DNA from: Ardenticatenaceae bacterium
Lineage (GTDB): Bacteria > Chloroflexota > Anaerolineae > Promineifilales > Promineifilaceae
DNA length: 64,000 bases
Assembly: GCA_020634395.1 (NCBI GenBank)
Contig: JACKBU010000006.1
Span: forward strand, 152,254-216,253
Direction of reading: 5' to 3'
Part shown: piece after piece, positions 9,185 through 17,656 of the stretch
Layout: every line of letters begins with the position of its first letter
How positions within the stretch are numbered: position 1 is the stretch's first letter
Notes under the pieces: generated by a model
Told to the model about the DNA's origin: nothing
The model's database searches: none
The model's input: only the letters and a program-made list of their open reading frames with translations
Program-made: the position numbers and the translations under genes

Positions 9185-9501
9185 GGCACTTCTTCGTAAA
9201 TGTGCGAGACCAGGTCCTCTAAAGGAACATGAGGTTCAAACTCGGTCAGAATTTTTTCTTCCAGCAACGAGGAATGGCGATGGGCATCAATATCATCCCA
9301 GGTTTCCCACACACTCTGGAAAATAAGGTGTGTTTTGTCCGGAATAGCTAAAGAGTACATCGCCCGGGCCGTGATAAAACCCATCTGACTAGGCAACAGA
9401 GTTCGTAAGTAGCCCAGGACACGCTCTAAGGAAGCGCCAATTTCCAACTGATTCATTTGGTCTGGTTCAATATCAAAATGGACCTGATAAATATATGCCA
9501 T
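9181..9501 (-). CDS. Small antibiotic-monooxygenase-fold protein in oxidase operon
   Basis: A 106-residue soluble protein beginning AYIYQVHFDIEPDQMN, with a beta-alpha-beta pattern and a late segment HLIFQSVWETWDDIDAHRHSS. This resembles the dimeric alpha/beta barrel (ABM) superfamily, which includes heme-degrading and heme-binding enzymes as well as proteins of no known activity. I chose the ATG at 9501 because GGGAG lies 6 bp ahead of it; an ATG at 9504 is next to it and the longer frame to 9555 is unlikely. It lies between the CcoP-like subunit and the copper ATPase, so a role in oxidase assembly or heme handling is possible but unproven. Confidence 0.65.
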   Translation of the reverse strand: MAYIYQVHFDIEPDQMNQLEIGASLERVLGYLRTLLPSQMGFITARAMYSLAIPDKTHLIFQSVWETWDDIDAHRHSSLLEEKILTEFEPHVPLEDLVSHIYEEVP

Positions 9502-9512
9502 CATTAACTCCC

Positions 9513-9821
9513 TTAGCCCGCTGTCCAATTGAGAATGAGGTAAATTAGCCACCACAAAATGATGCCAGGTAAAGCTATCTTTACGATGAGGGGCATGCCG
9601 CCGCCGGCTTCCTCAATCTCATTGGCAAAGCTGTCAATATAGCCATCAGCGCGAATTTCTTCGTAATCTTCCTCCCCATCTTGGCTGCGGTGCCCTTTGC
9701 TGCCCGGCAATGTTTTGGCCCGATGGGGCACAGCCAGGATAATGGCAAAAAGGATCAGAACAAAAATGCCGCCGAGAACTGCCATCACCTCAGGCCAGAA
9801 TTGCAAAACATTTTGAGTCAT
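9513..9821 (-). CDS. CcoP-like membrane subunit without heme domains
   Basis: A 102-residue protein with a transmembrane helix at about 12-32, a charged cytoplasmic linker (GEEDYEEIRADGYIDSFANE), and a second helix at about 78-98. This matches the N-terminal membrane portion of CcoP, the third subunit of cbb3 oxidases, in which an acidic linker precedes the last helix. The cytochrome c domains that normally follow in CcoP are absent and no heme motif is present. In this operon the missing hemes appear to have moved to the CcoO fusion. It overlaps the CcoS-like gene by 4 bp (ATGA). Confidence 0.7.
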   Translation of the reverse strand: MTQNVLQFWPEVMAVLGGIFVLILFAIILAVPHRAKTLPGSKGHRSQDGEEDYEEIRADGYIDSFANEIEEAGGGMPLIVKIALPGIILWWLIYLILNWTAG

Positions 9822-10000
9822 TCAGCACCTCCTTTTCGATGCGGCCAGGGTTCAGGTTCTTTGTCTTCAAGCATCTTGTATTTTGCTTCTTCAACATCCT
9901 TAAACTGGCCGGTTCGCCAGCCCCAAATGAGAAAGAGAACGGCCGTTAACGACACCAGCGCCATCCAGCCAACAACTACCCACAAACCTAATGGCATCAT
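9818..10000 (-). CDS. ccoS: CcoS-like cbb3 oxidase assembly protein
   Basis: A 61-residue protein with one transmembrane helix, followed by WGWRTGQFKDVEEAKYKMLED. The W-x-R-x-GQF-x-D motif after the helix and the downstream Tyr/Met/Leu/Glu/Asp are characteristic of CcoS/FixS, a small factor needed to insert heme b and copper into CcoN. I set the start at the ATG at 10000, because GGAGG lies 6 bp upstream; a frame from 10039 has no such site, and a second ATG follows directly. It sits between the pentaheme CcoO gene and the CcoP-like membrane subunit. Confidence 0.75.
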   Translation of the reverse strand: MMPLGLWVVVGWMALVSLTAVLFLIWGWRTGQFKDVEEAKYKMLEDKEPEPWPHRKGGAE

Positions 10001-10049
10001 TTTTTGCCTCCAATCCATTTCGCCCTCATATAAACCCAAGTTGACATCG

Positions 10050-11990
10050 CTAGCCTCCTCCTGAAGACGACGCCGTCATTTGCTGAACATGGGCTGTGAT
10101 ATCCCAGATTTCCGTTTCAGAAAGCAGCCATTGGAAAGGCGGCATCATACTGTCCGGCACGCCTTCCCAAATACGCCACATAATGTAGGGTTCACCCATG
10201 TCCTGGGGGAAAGCAGCTGGCCCTTGACTGGCATTACTTTGGGTACCAGGCCCATCGCCCTGGCCTTCGGGTCCATGGCAGGTCGCGCAATAAGTCCCAT
10301 ATAGGTCTGCGCCCTGTGTCTCAGAAATAACATGTCCTTCAGCCAGCCAGTTATCCTGACTCAAAGTCACGAAATTAGCGGCCACGGCACCATCGCCGTA
10401 CACACTTTCGGTGGCCGGTTTGCCAGCCATAAACGTACCCATGAGGAATTTGATCACATCCCACCGTTCGCTGACAGGCAGGACTTCCCCCCAGGTGGGC
10501 ATCGCCGTATCTTCAATACCAAAGGTGACCTTTGCCAAATGTTCTGCCTGGCCGCTTTGGCTCATCTGCATGCCCGCCATGTCATGAAAATTCGCGGGCT
10601 GTGGATTCAGATATTGGCCATCCCAGCCCTGGCCATCACCGGCCAAGCCATGACAATGGGCGCAGCGTTCCAGGAAAACCTGCTTGCCGCGTTCATAGGA
10701 AGCGGTTTCGGGCATTGCCTGAGACTGGTAAACCTCGGGGAACAAGAAGTCTTGACCACTGGGGGAAGACGGCCGTTCTTCTGTCTGCGTAAAAAATACC
10801 CGCAGGTACTGCACAAGCTTCCATCGATCTTCCTCTGAGTAGCGCAGTTTCCAACTGGGCATGGCACTCCAGGGAAGCCCCTCACTGATGCGCCAATAAT
10901 AGTCCGCATCCGTATAGCTGGGATCTTGCAGCGTGCCATAACTGCCGTCGCTAAAGTCAGGGGGCAGCGGCAGTAACCCCTGCCGGTAAGGTCCATGCCC
11001 GGTACCTGCGTCGCCATGACAAACACGGCACTCGCGAATGAAAATTGCCTTTCCTTCATCCAACGTCTCCACAGTTAACGGCACCGGGTTCGTCAAACCG
11101 GCATACTCGCCGCTGGGATCTCCTTCGTCCGGGTCGCGTTCCACGGGCCGGGCAAAAATTTGCTGAATGTAGCGGATGACTTGCCAGCGTTCCGGCTCAC
11201 TCATACTTTCCTTCCAGGGCGGCATCACCGTTCCCTGCACACCTTCCGAAACGTGCCAGAACCATTGCTCGTCGGGCATATTACGGAAAGGCTCCTGTTT
11301 GAAATCGGCCGGGGTAACGATCAGCGTACCCGCATAGGTGCCCAAACCATTGCCGGCACAACCGTGGCAGGTCATGCAACGGTTAACGTACAACTCCTTG
11401 CCCGCCTGCAACTCACTGGCCTCCCAGGTGGGCCAGCCCTGCGGCTGATTGCTGTCTGGACTAATCGCAGGATAGATCAGCGGATCTATCAGGTTGGCGT
11501 AGGGTTCTGGCGGCAGAATCATATACTCAGCGGCGACCCGATCGCCCAGATTAAAGAGATAGGAAGCCATCGCGTTCAACTCAGCGTCACTAAGAAACTC
11601 GAAACTGGGCATGATTGAAAGAGGAGACACTTCCCGTGGATTTTTCCAATGTTCAATTTCCCAGGCTTCGCTGCGCTTACGACCAATGTAGGAGAGATCG
11701 GGGCCTGTGCGCTCCGATCCCAAAATCATCGGATTGTCGAAATAGTAATTGCCGCCATCAGAAACAGGCCCCATAGCCGTATCTTCGGCACGGACATACT
11801 GCGTATGGCAGTAATTACAACCGTTCGAATAAAAAGTCTCACGGCCCAATTCTTCCTGGTCGGTGTAAGGATGGGCGACAATTGTCTGGTCTGGATTCCA
11901 CACGAGTTTGGGAATGAAAACGGCCGCAATGACTACCGCGAAAAAAACAATGACGCCACCAATGACCGTGATTTTAAAAGTCATTTTCAT
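10050..11990 (-). CDS. CcoO fused to four extra cytochrome c domains (pentaheme)
   Basis: A 646-residue protein. Residues 1-150 are a CcoO subunit: an N-terminal anchor helix (about 5-28), then CNYCHTQYVR (heme motif at 58-62) and the CcoO block with GPDLSYIGRK. Four further cytochrome c domains follow with CMTCH (205-209), CRVCH (321-325), CAHCH (443-447) and CATCH (568-572), each with a later Met in MPPW-like segments as the likely sixth ligand. Ordinary CcoO has one heme and about 200-240 residues, and CcoP has two. No separate CcoP heme protein is encoded here, so the fusion probably takes over electron entry to CcoN. GGGAGG precedes the ATG; ccoN ends 14 bp upstream. Confidence 0.9.
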   Translation of the reverse strand: MKMTFKITVIGGVIVFFAVVIAAVFIPKLVWNPDQTIVAHPYTDQEELGRETFYSNGCNYCHTQYVRAEDTAMGPVSDGGNYYFDNPMILGSERTGPDLSYIGRKRSEAWEIEHWKNPREVSPLSIMPSFEFLSDAELNAMASYLFNLGDRVAAEYMILPPEPYANLIDPLIYPAISPDSNQPQGWPTWEASELQAGKELYVNRCMTCHGCAGNGLGTYAGTLIVTPADFKQEPFRNMPDEQWFWHVSEGVQGTVMPPWKESMSEPERWQVIRYIQQIFARPVERDPDEGDPSGEYAGLTNPVPLTVETLDEGKAIFIRECRVCHGDAGTGHGPYRQGLLPLPPDFSDGSYGTLQDPSYTDADYYWRISEGLPWSAMPSWKLRYSEEDRWKLVQYLRVFFTQTEERPSSPSGQDFLFPEVYQSQAMPETASYERGKQVFLERCAHCHGLAGDGQGWDGQYLNPQPANFHDMAGMQMSQSGQAEHLAKVTFGIEDTAMPTWGEVLPVSERWDVIKFLMGTFMAGKPATESVYGDGAVAANFVTLSQDNWLAEGHVISETQGADLYGTYCATCHGPEGQGDGPGTQSNASQGPAAFPQDMGEPYIMWRIWEGVPDSMMPPFQWLLSETEIWDITAHVQQMTASSSGGG

Positions 11991-12004
11991 GATAATTTAC
12001 CTCC

Positions 12005-13408
12005 CTAGTCGCTTGTTGTAACCAGTTTTGGAGATTTCGGCTTAGGGTAATCGGGTTGTGACACGGGTTTTCGCTGCCACACCGTCACCAGGATATTTAG
12101 CGTGAAGAGGGCAAAGCTAATCACAACGAGGGAGCCGCCGACAGCTCGCAAGGCCATATACGGCCGTAATCCTGGCAGCACACTCCACACTGGCAGCCCT
12201 TGATGCAGCCAACTGGTACCCTGGACCAACCCCGTCAGTAAAAAACCACCAAAAAAGAAGGTAAAGCCAATAACGTAGAGGCTGTATTGCACGTTCGCCA
12301 GCACGCGGCTGTAGAGTCTGGCATTGTAAATGCGGGGTACGATGTAATACATGGCCCCCATCAGCACCGAAGCAGCAAAAAACAGCAGAGAAAGATGCGC
12401 ATGCCCAGGAACGTATTGGGTAAAATGCGTGATAAGATTGATGCCTCGCAACGCCTGGTGCGATCCCTGGTACGAAACCAAAATATAGGCTGCCCAGCCG
12501 GTAATGATAAATCGCAGCGGAATGCTCGTCATGAAGCGGTTCCAATTGCCACGCATGGTTAGCAAAATGTTCATCATGAAAGCTACGACAGGCAGTATCA
12601 TGCCAATGCTTTCAGCGACGGCAATGGTTTTGAGCCAATAAGGAACGGGCGCCCACAATAAATGATGTGCCCCTACCCCCGTGTAGAAAAAGGCGATACC
12701 CCAAAAGGCAATGAGCGAAAGAAAATGGCTGTAAAGAGGTGTATTGGTTTCCTTGGGTACGATGTAGTAGATGACGGGCAGCAAACCCGTGGTAAACCAT
12801 AAACCCAGCACATTATGACCGTAGAACCAGTTAAATATCGTGTCATCAATGCCTGTTAGCGCACCAGTCGCCGGATTCCACATCACATTACCGATAAAAT
12901 ACAACATAGGCATCCAGATGAGCGTGCCGCTGATGTACCAGAGAGAGACGTAAAGTTTGGGTTCGGTACGGTGGGCGATGGTCATATAGAGATTAACCAG
13001 ATTAAGAATCAGCACGACCATGACGCCAACATCAATGATCCAGACAAATTCCGCATACTCACGGCTTTGGGTATAGGCAAGCAGGATGCCGCCAATCCCT
13101 GCTACTAAAGCCATATTCCATAAGATGACACAGATGTTACCTAAAGTCTCACTCCATAACTGGCGACCTGTTAAACGGGGCACGATGTAGAGCCAGACGC
13201 CCATCATAGCGCCAGAAAGCCAGGCAAACATGACCGTATTGGTATGCGCCTGGCGCAGGCGGCTAAAAACAAGCCAGGGGATGCCACGGAACAAATCGGG
13301 AAAGACAAATTGCAGCGCCAGCGTCAATCCCATCAACACCCCAATGACGAGCCAAAGCGCGGCGCTCAGCATAAAGTTAGCGCTGGCACTGTTTTTCTTG
13401 CTTAGCAT
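12005..13408 (-). CDS. ccoN: cbb3-type cytochrome c oxidase catalytic subunit CcoN
   Basis: A 467-residue protein with about twelve transmembrane helices. It is the heme-copper catalytic subunit reducing oxygen in the membrane. All ligand positions are present: His55 and His338 for low-spin heme b, His336 for heme b3, His198 and the His248-His249 pair for CuB, and Tyr242, six residues before the pair as in the cross-linked Tyr of cbb3 enzymes. I chose the ATG at 13408 because GGAGGTGATC stands directly in front of it; longer frames to 13561 lack a site. It is the first gene after a candidate promoter and leads the oxidase operon. Confidence 0.95.
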   Translation of the reverse strand: MLSKKNSASANFMLSAALWLVIGVLMGLTLALQFVFPDLFRGIPWLVFSRLRQAHTNTVMFAWLSGAMMGVWLYIVPRLTGRQLWSETLGNICVILWNMALVAGIGGILLAYTQSREYAEFVWIIDVGVMVVLILNLVNLYMTIAHRTEPKLYVSLWYISGTLIWMPMLYFIGNVMWNPATGALTGIDDTIFNWFYGHNVLGLWFTTGLLPVIYYIVPKETNTPLYSHFLSLIAFWGIAFFYTGVGAHHLLWAPVPYWLKTIAVAESIGMILPVVAFMMNILLTMRGNWNRFMTSIPLRFIITGWAAYILVSYQGSHQALRGINLITHFTQYVPGHAHLSLLFFAASVLMGAMYYIVPRIYNARLYSRVLANVQYSLYVIGFTFFFGGFLLTGLVQGTSWLHQGLPVWSVLPGLRPYMALRAVGGSLVVISFALFTLNILVTVWQRKPVSQPDYPKPKSPKLVTTSD

Positions 13409-13488
13409 GATCACCTCCATATTAGAAACAGCCAGGAAAGGTGCGATAGTTAGGGAAGTTAAAAGGTACAGGGCTCGAATATTCCACT

Positions 13489-13539
13489 TATCATCAGTAA
13501 ATCTTGTCTGGCAGACAGGTACAATCAGGGAATCCCTGA
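13489..13539 (-). promoter_or_regulatory. Candidate ccoN promoter with two palindromic operators
   Basis: Reading on the minus strand, a -35-like TTGTAC (13524-13519) and a -10-like TTTACT (13501-13496) are separated by 17 bp. A 15-bp inverted repeat with arms TCAGGGA and TCCCTGA (13525-13539) abuts the -35 box, centred near -43, the usual place for an activator. A second palindrome, TGTCTG-N-CAGACA (13505-13517), lies in the spacer. The LuxR/NarL-type response regulator encoded just upstream is the obvious candidate to bind one of them. The palindromes are visible in the sequence; promoter activity is inference. Confidence 0.5.
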
Positions 13540-13599
13540 AATTAGAGGGAAAAACCACCAAGTTGATAAACAGATTTGGTTAATTGGGGGTAAAAAAAA

Positions 13600-14256
13600 T
13601 TAATCGAGAGGGGTAATGCCTTTGCGAATGGCATACTTTGTGAGGTCGGCCAAATTATCGATATCCAGTTTTCGTAACAGGTTGCCGCGATGTGTTTCCA
13701 CTGTTTTGATGCTGATAACCAACATGTCGGCAATTTCTCGGGATGAATAACCTTCCACTAATAACTGGCAGATTTCATATTCGCGCTCCGTTAGCACATC
13801 TGCGGTATTTTCACATGATGCGGACTGGGCATGAGCAATGTATTCCCGAATGACAGTTTGAGAAATAGAGGGGCTAAGGAAGGTTTCGCCATCGTAAGCT
13901 GCGCCGATAGCCATGACCAGTTCACTGGGAGCGGCTTGTTTGACAACATAGCCGCTGGCTCCGGCCTGCAATATCTGAAAAATATATTCTTCCGTGGTGT
14001 GGATGGTGAGCATCACCACATGAATTGAGGGCCAGCGACGCTTTATTTGGCGTGTTGCTTCCAGCCCGTTTAACAAAGGCATGGTAATGTCCATGACGAC
14101 GACATCGGGCTGGAGTTGTTCAATCTTGGTAAGGGCTTCACGGCCGTTTTCCGCTTCACCTACCACGACGATATCTGTCTGCTCAACTAACAGAGACATC
14201 AAGCCTTTCCGTACAATGGGATGATCGTCGGCTAAAAACACCTTTATCTTTCTCAC
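13600..14256 (-). CDS. NarL/FixJ-type response regulator
   Basis: A 218-residue two-domain regulator. The receiver domain has the acidic pair Asp10-Asp11, phosphorylated Asp56 in VVVMDITMP, Thr84 and Lys106. The output domain (about 150-215) starts with LTEREYEICQLLVEGYSSREI, a GerE helix-turn-helix. It should be phosphorylated by the histidine kinase encoded 26 bp upstream and bind DNA as a dimer. Position suggests the target is the oxidase operon that starts 190 bp downstream, as FixJ and NarL-type regulators control terminal oxidases elsewhere. That link is inferred from adjacency. Confidence 0.92.
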   Translation of the reverse strand: MRKIKVFLADDHPIVRKGLMSLLVEQTDIVVVGEAENGREALTKIEQLQPDVVVMDITMPLLNGLEATRQIKRRWPSIHVVMLTIHTTEEYIFQILQAGASGYVVKQAAPSELVMAIGAAYDGETFLSPSISQTVIREYIAHAQSASCENTADVLTEREYEICQLLVEGYSSREIADMLVISIKTVETHRGNLLRKLDIDNLADLTKYAIRKGITPLD

Positions 14257-14282
14257 TGCTCTTTCTCCAGGATAGCCTACCT

Positions 14283-15365
14283 CTAAATGTGCCGCAGCTC
14301 GATGCTTGGAAATACGATCCTTAGTGTGGTTCCTTTTCCGGGTGATGAATTGATATTTAGTGTCCCGACGAAGAGAGAGATACGTTCTTCAATTCCCAAC
14401 AGACCCAATCTATGGTCCACGTTTTTTGATTGCAACAGCTCTTGGACATCAAAGCCAATACCATTATCGGTAATAGTCAAGAGAAGTCGGCCTGCCTGAT
14501 AATCAAGATTGACTTCAATTTTGCTCGCCTGGGCATGCCTGGCGATGTTGGTTAAGCCTTCCTGTACGACGCGGTAAACCACTGTTTCTAATTCTGGAGA
14601 GAACGACTGGCGAATACCATTGGTAGTAAAGGCAGCCTCAATGTTGAGACGATCTCCAAACTGATGAATGTACCAGCGTAATGTAGGAATGAGGCCCAGG
14701 TCGTCCAGCATAGTTGGTCGTAACTCTAGCGATATTTTTCTCGTCAGGATCAGGGTTTGGGCTATCAAAGCTTCTGACTCTGCCAACCGTTTGTGGACAG
14801 CTGCGGGCACATCTTGCGGCAGGTTTTGTTTAATCTGCGCCAGGTTAATACTAACGGCCGTTAACGCTTGACCAATTTCATCATGCAACTCTTGCGAAAT
14901 ACGTTTGCTCTCCGCTTCACGAGAAGCAATCAGTTGGGCCGAGAGCCGCTTGAGCTGCTGGCGGTGTTTCTCCAGCTTATCTTGGGCTTGTACACAGTTT
15001 GTTACGTTGACAAGCGTGCCCGTGATAGCCGGCCTACCCTGATAGATGACAAATCGGGCTAAAGACTCAAAGTGGATAACTTCTCCTGCCGCAGTAATGC
15101 CCCGTGCCACGTGAGGTGTAGCCGCTGACTCTCCGGTAAACCGCTGGCGCATTCTCGATCTGACCCCTTCCCGATCCTCTGGATGGATCAGATCGAGAAC
15201 ATTCACCCGATCAATAAGTTCCTTGGGATGATAACCAAACATACGAGCCAAAGCCGGATTGACGTAACGGAGAAGGTCATCTTGAATGATATAAATACCC
15301 ACCAGCGCGGCCTCTACCATCTCATTAAAATGATCTGTGTTGAGAGCAAATATCTCCTTAGTCAC
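14283..15365 (-). CDS. PAS-domain sensor histidine kinase (HisKA_3)
   Basis: A 360-residue kinase without transmembrane segments. A PAS domain covers residues 10-125 (GIYIIQDDLLRYVNPALARM, then the Pro-Glu-Asp turn), followed by a coiled coil and HisKA_3 with the phospho-acceptor His161 in RISQELHDEIGQALT. The HATPase domain has the N-box near 275 and DNGIGFD near 310. Its soluble form suggests it senses an internal signal; whether the PAS pocket holds heme or flavin cannot be told from sequence. It forms a pair with the NarL-type regulator and probably reports redox or oxygen state to the oxidase operon. Confidence 0.9.
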   Translation of the reverse strand: MTKEIFALNTDHFNEMVEAALVGIYIIQDDLLRYVNPALARMFGYHPKELIDRVNVLDLIHPEDREGVRSRMRQRFTGESAATPHVARGITAAGEVIHFESLARFVIYQGRPAITGTLVNVTNCVQAQDKLEKHRQQLKRLSAQLIASREAESKRISQELHDEIGQALTAVSINLAQIKQNLPQDVPAAVHKRLAESEALIAQTLILTRKISLELRPTMLDDLGLIPTLRWYIHQFGDRLNIEAAFTTNGIRQSFSPELETVVYRVVQEGLTNIARHAQASKIEVNLDYQAGRLLLTITDNGIGFDVQELLQSKNVDHRLGLLGIEERISLFVGTLNINSSPGKGTTLRIVFPSIELRHI

Positions 15366-15617
15366 TTTTCATTTTCTCCCCATGAATCAGAAGGGCAGTG
15401 CACACATCAATCTCGTCATGAACAGCCTGTCCATTCATACGCCTGATTTGACCAGTTTATCAAAAAATATGACGAAACATAAGCTGTGTTTGGTACAGAC
15501 ATCTGCGGCGTTGCTGTTTAGATCGGCACACCCCACGGGCCATCAATGGGCCTTAGCCCACAGGCACAGGCCATCTGGAGAATAGACAAGCCCAGTGGCC
15601 CAACTCGCTTCACAGGT
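15366..15617. other. 250-bp spacer upstream of the sensor kinase
   Basis: No coding sequence is supported here. The kinase and the membrane protein at 15618 both read leftward, so the space is both the end of one unit and the likely promoter region of the two-component system. I saw no clear terminator hairpin or strong promoter boxes. Confidence 0.5.
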
Positions 15618-16418
15618 TCATTCTCGGCGCGAAATTGAGGCCAGGGGCGCATCCTCACGCACCAAAACTTCCGGCCAGAACAGCAGAGACTGCGACAACA
15701 GAATAATCGCCAGCACGTAGGTCGGCGAAATCAGGAAAACCAGCGGCGTTTCGGGGTCCACAAACACCATGTGCCCGATAAGCGCATCGGAGAACACAAA
15801 CGAAGCAGCACCCAATGCCGCCGCCACCCGGAAAAGCAGCGGCCGCTGCCTGTAAGCCAGTCCCAGCCAGACCACCAGAGCCATCAGGCCCAGGGCGGCG
15901 ACGTAAGGAGCCACAATAAGCGTCAGGGGTCCATTGTAGACAAACAAGACGTAGACCAGCGGCGTAACGATAAGCCAAAATGAGGTAAGCAGCGACGGCC
16001 GCCTCAACACCACCGAACGCCAGATTCGCCGAGGCTGGAGATGCAAGATGCCGCTGAAGGCGGCCATCAGGCACAGGTGCATCACCAGGTAGATGCCCGC
16101 GCCCAGGTAGAAGTTCCAGGTAATGGCCACCGTAGCAACCAGCCCCACGACCATAGCCGCCACTATCACATTCAGGTAACGACGCGGGTGCAGCGGCAGG
16201 TCAGGCAGCGGATTGGTGGCCTGCACGGCCGTCTCAAATCGCCCTTCATCCACCGTCCACCAACGCAGCACCACCACAGCCGCCAGCACCATGCCGCTGG
16301 CCGACCAGGCAACAGGCAACGGCCGTTCGCCGGTGCGTATACGGATACTTTCGGCCAATAGAATCACCACAAAGGCCAGAATGCTTAACCCCCAAGGGAT
16401 AATGGCTCGCCTGTTCAC
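15618..16418 (-). CDS. YhhN-like membrane protein
   Basis: A 266-residue membrane protein with about eight transmembrane helices. A late segment, RVAAALGAASFVFSDALIGHM, resembles the conserved Ser-Asp motif of the YhhN/TMEM86 family, whose known members hydrolyse lysoplasmalogens. The resemblance is limited to this segment and the helix pattern, so the enzymatic role is tentative. I placed the start at the GTG at 16418, five bases after AAGGAGG; an ATG further upstream at 16469 lacks a site. It stands alone, transcribed away from the AraC-type regulator at 16742. Confidence 0.55.
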   Translation of the reverse strand: MNRRAIIPWGLSILAFVVILLAESIRIRTGERPLPVAWSASGMVLAAVVVLRWWTVDEGRFETAVQATNPLPDLPLHPRRYLNVIVAAMVVGLVATVAITWNFYLGAGIYLVMHLCLMAAFSGILHLQPRRIWRSVVLRRPSLLTSFWLIVTPLVYVLFVYNGPLTLIVAPYVAALGLMALVVWLGLAYRQRPLLFRVAAALGAASFVFSDALIGHMVFVDPETPLVFLISPTYVLAIILLSQSLLFWPEVLVREDAPLASISRRE

Positions 16419-16741
16419 AACGTCCTCCTTGTCTAGGCTATTCCCTCCGCTGAAAATGTCGCCAATCAACTATGAACCTAGTCAGACACTAACCACGAAA
16501 ATTCTATGCCAGATCGACGCAGGCTACCACTGAATGAGATGACCTTCTCCCACTGCCCAAATTTTGGCGCAATTCAGGCCTCATCCTTTACAATGTTCCC
16601 CACGGTAAACGCCAAAGAATGAGCCAGGATGGAGTAGGGTTACGGCGATCATTCTCTGTCCCAGTCCGACATTACCGGGCACGGACTGTCGGGCAGCGCG
16701 GCACAATTTCGACTATGCTGTAAAAAACAGGAGATCAAAAC
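16419..16741. promoter_or_regulatory. Divergent intergenic region
   Basis: This 320-bp space separates two divergently transcribed genes, the YhhN-like protein and the AraC-type regulator, and must contain both start regions. AAGGAGG at the left end serves the YhhN-like gene and AGGAG near 16730 serves the regulator. No palindromic operator stands out, and there is no copy of the iterated palindrome. Confidence 0.5.
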
Positions 16742-17617
16742 GTGGATTCACTGGAGAGAATGAACCTCGCCCTGGCCTACGTCGAAGACAATCTGGGCGA
16801 CGAAATTGACTGGCAGCAGGTGGAACGGCTGGCCCTATGCTCGGAATATCATTTTAGGAGAATGTTCTCCTATCTGGCCGGGGTTCCCCTCTCCGAGTAC
16901 GTCCGGCGGCGGCGGCTGACGCTGGCTGCTTTTGACTTGCAGCACAGCGAGGTGTCGGTGATTGATACGGCCGTTAAATACGGCTACAGTTCGCCCGACG
17001 CCTTCACCAGAGCCTTCGCCGCCCTGCACGGCGTCACCCCGACCGAGGCCAGAACCACCGGGCAGCCGCTCAAAGCGTATCCACGCATGACCTTCCAATT
17101 CACCATCCGAGGAGCAAGTGAGATGAACTATCGCATTGAAGAAAAAGCCGCCTTTGGCATCGTCGGCCTGATGAAGCGGGTGAAGCTGGTTTACGAAGGT
17201 GTCAATCCAGAAATCGCCGCTATGTGGGCCACCCTGGACGAAAATACGATTGCCGTCCTAAAAGACCTATCCAATGTGGAACCCCGAGGCTTCGTTAGCG
17301 CCTCGACGAACTTTTCCGAAGGGCGCCTGGAAGGCAGCGAGCTGGACCACTACATCGGCGTAGCGACCACGCAGCCAACGCAGGCCAACCTGACCCGATT
17401 GGCCGTGCCCGCCTCGACCTGGGCCGTGTTTGAGTCGGTGGGACCGTTCCCGGAAACGCTGCAAAACATTTGGGGGCGCATCTATGCCGAGTGGTTTCCT
17501 TCATCCGGTTACGAGCAAGCACAGGGACCAGAGATGTTGTGGAACGCCGACAAAGATGTACAGTCACCTACGTTTCGCAGTGAAATCTGGATTCCGGTGA
17601 AAAAACAGAACCTGTAA
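16742..17617 (+). CDS. AraC-family regulator with GyrI-like effector domain
   Basis: A 291-residue protein. Residues 1-105 hold the two AraC helix-turn-helix motifs (YHFRRMFSYLAGVPLSEYVRRR and the VKYGYSSPDAFTRAFAALHG segment). Residues 120-290 match the GyrI/AraC effector-binding fold, which binds small hydrophobic or cationic ligands. This is the domain order of Rob/SoxS-like and multidrug-sensing regulators with the effector part at the C-terminus. The start is GTG at 16742, with AGGAG about eight bases upstream. It may control a neighbour such as the divergent membrane protein; the ligand is unknown. Confidence 0.9.
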   Translation: MDSLERMNLALAYVEDNLGDEIDWQQVERLALCSEYHFRRMFSYLAGVPLSEYVRRRRLTLAAFDLQHSEVSVIDTAVKYGYSSPDAFTRAFAALHGVTPTEARTTGQPLKAYPRMTFQFTIRGASEMNYRIEEKAAFGIVGLMKRVKLVYEGVNPEIAAMWATLDENTIAVLKDLSNVEPRGFVSASTNFSEGRLEGSELDHYIGVATTQPTQANLTRLAVPASTWAVFESVGPFPETLQNIWGRIYAEWFPSSGYEQAQGPEMLWNADKDVQSPTFRSEIWIPVKKQNL

Positions 17618-17656
17618 CCGTCTGAAAGTCGGCAAAAACGAGTGGGGACCAGATAG

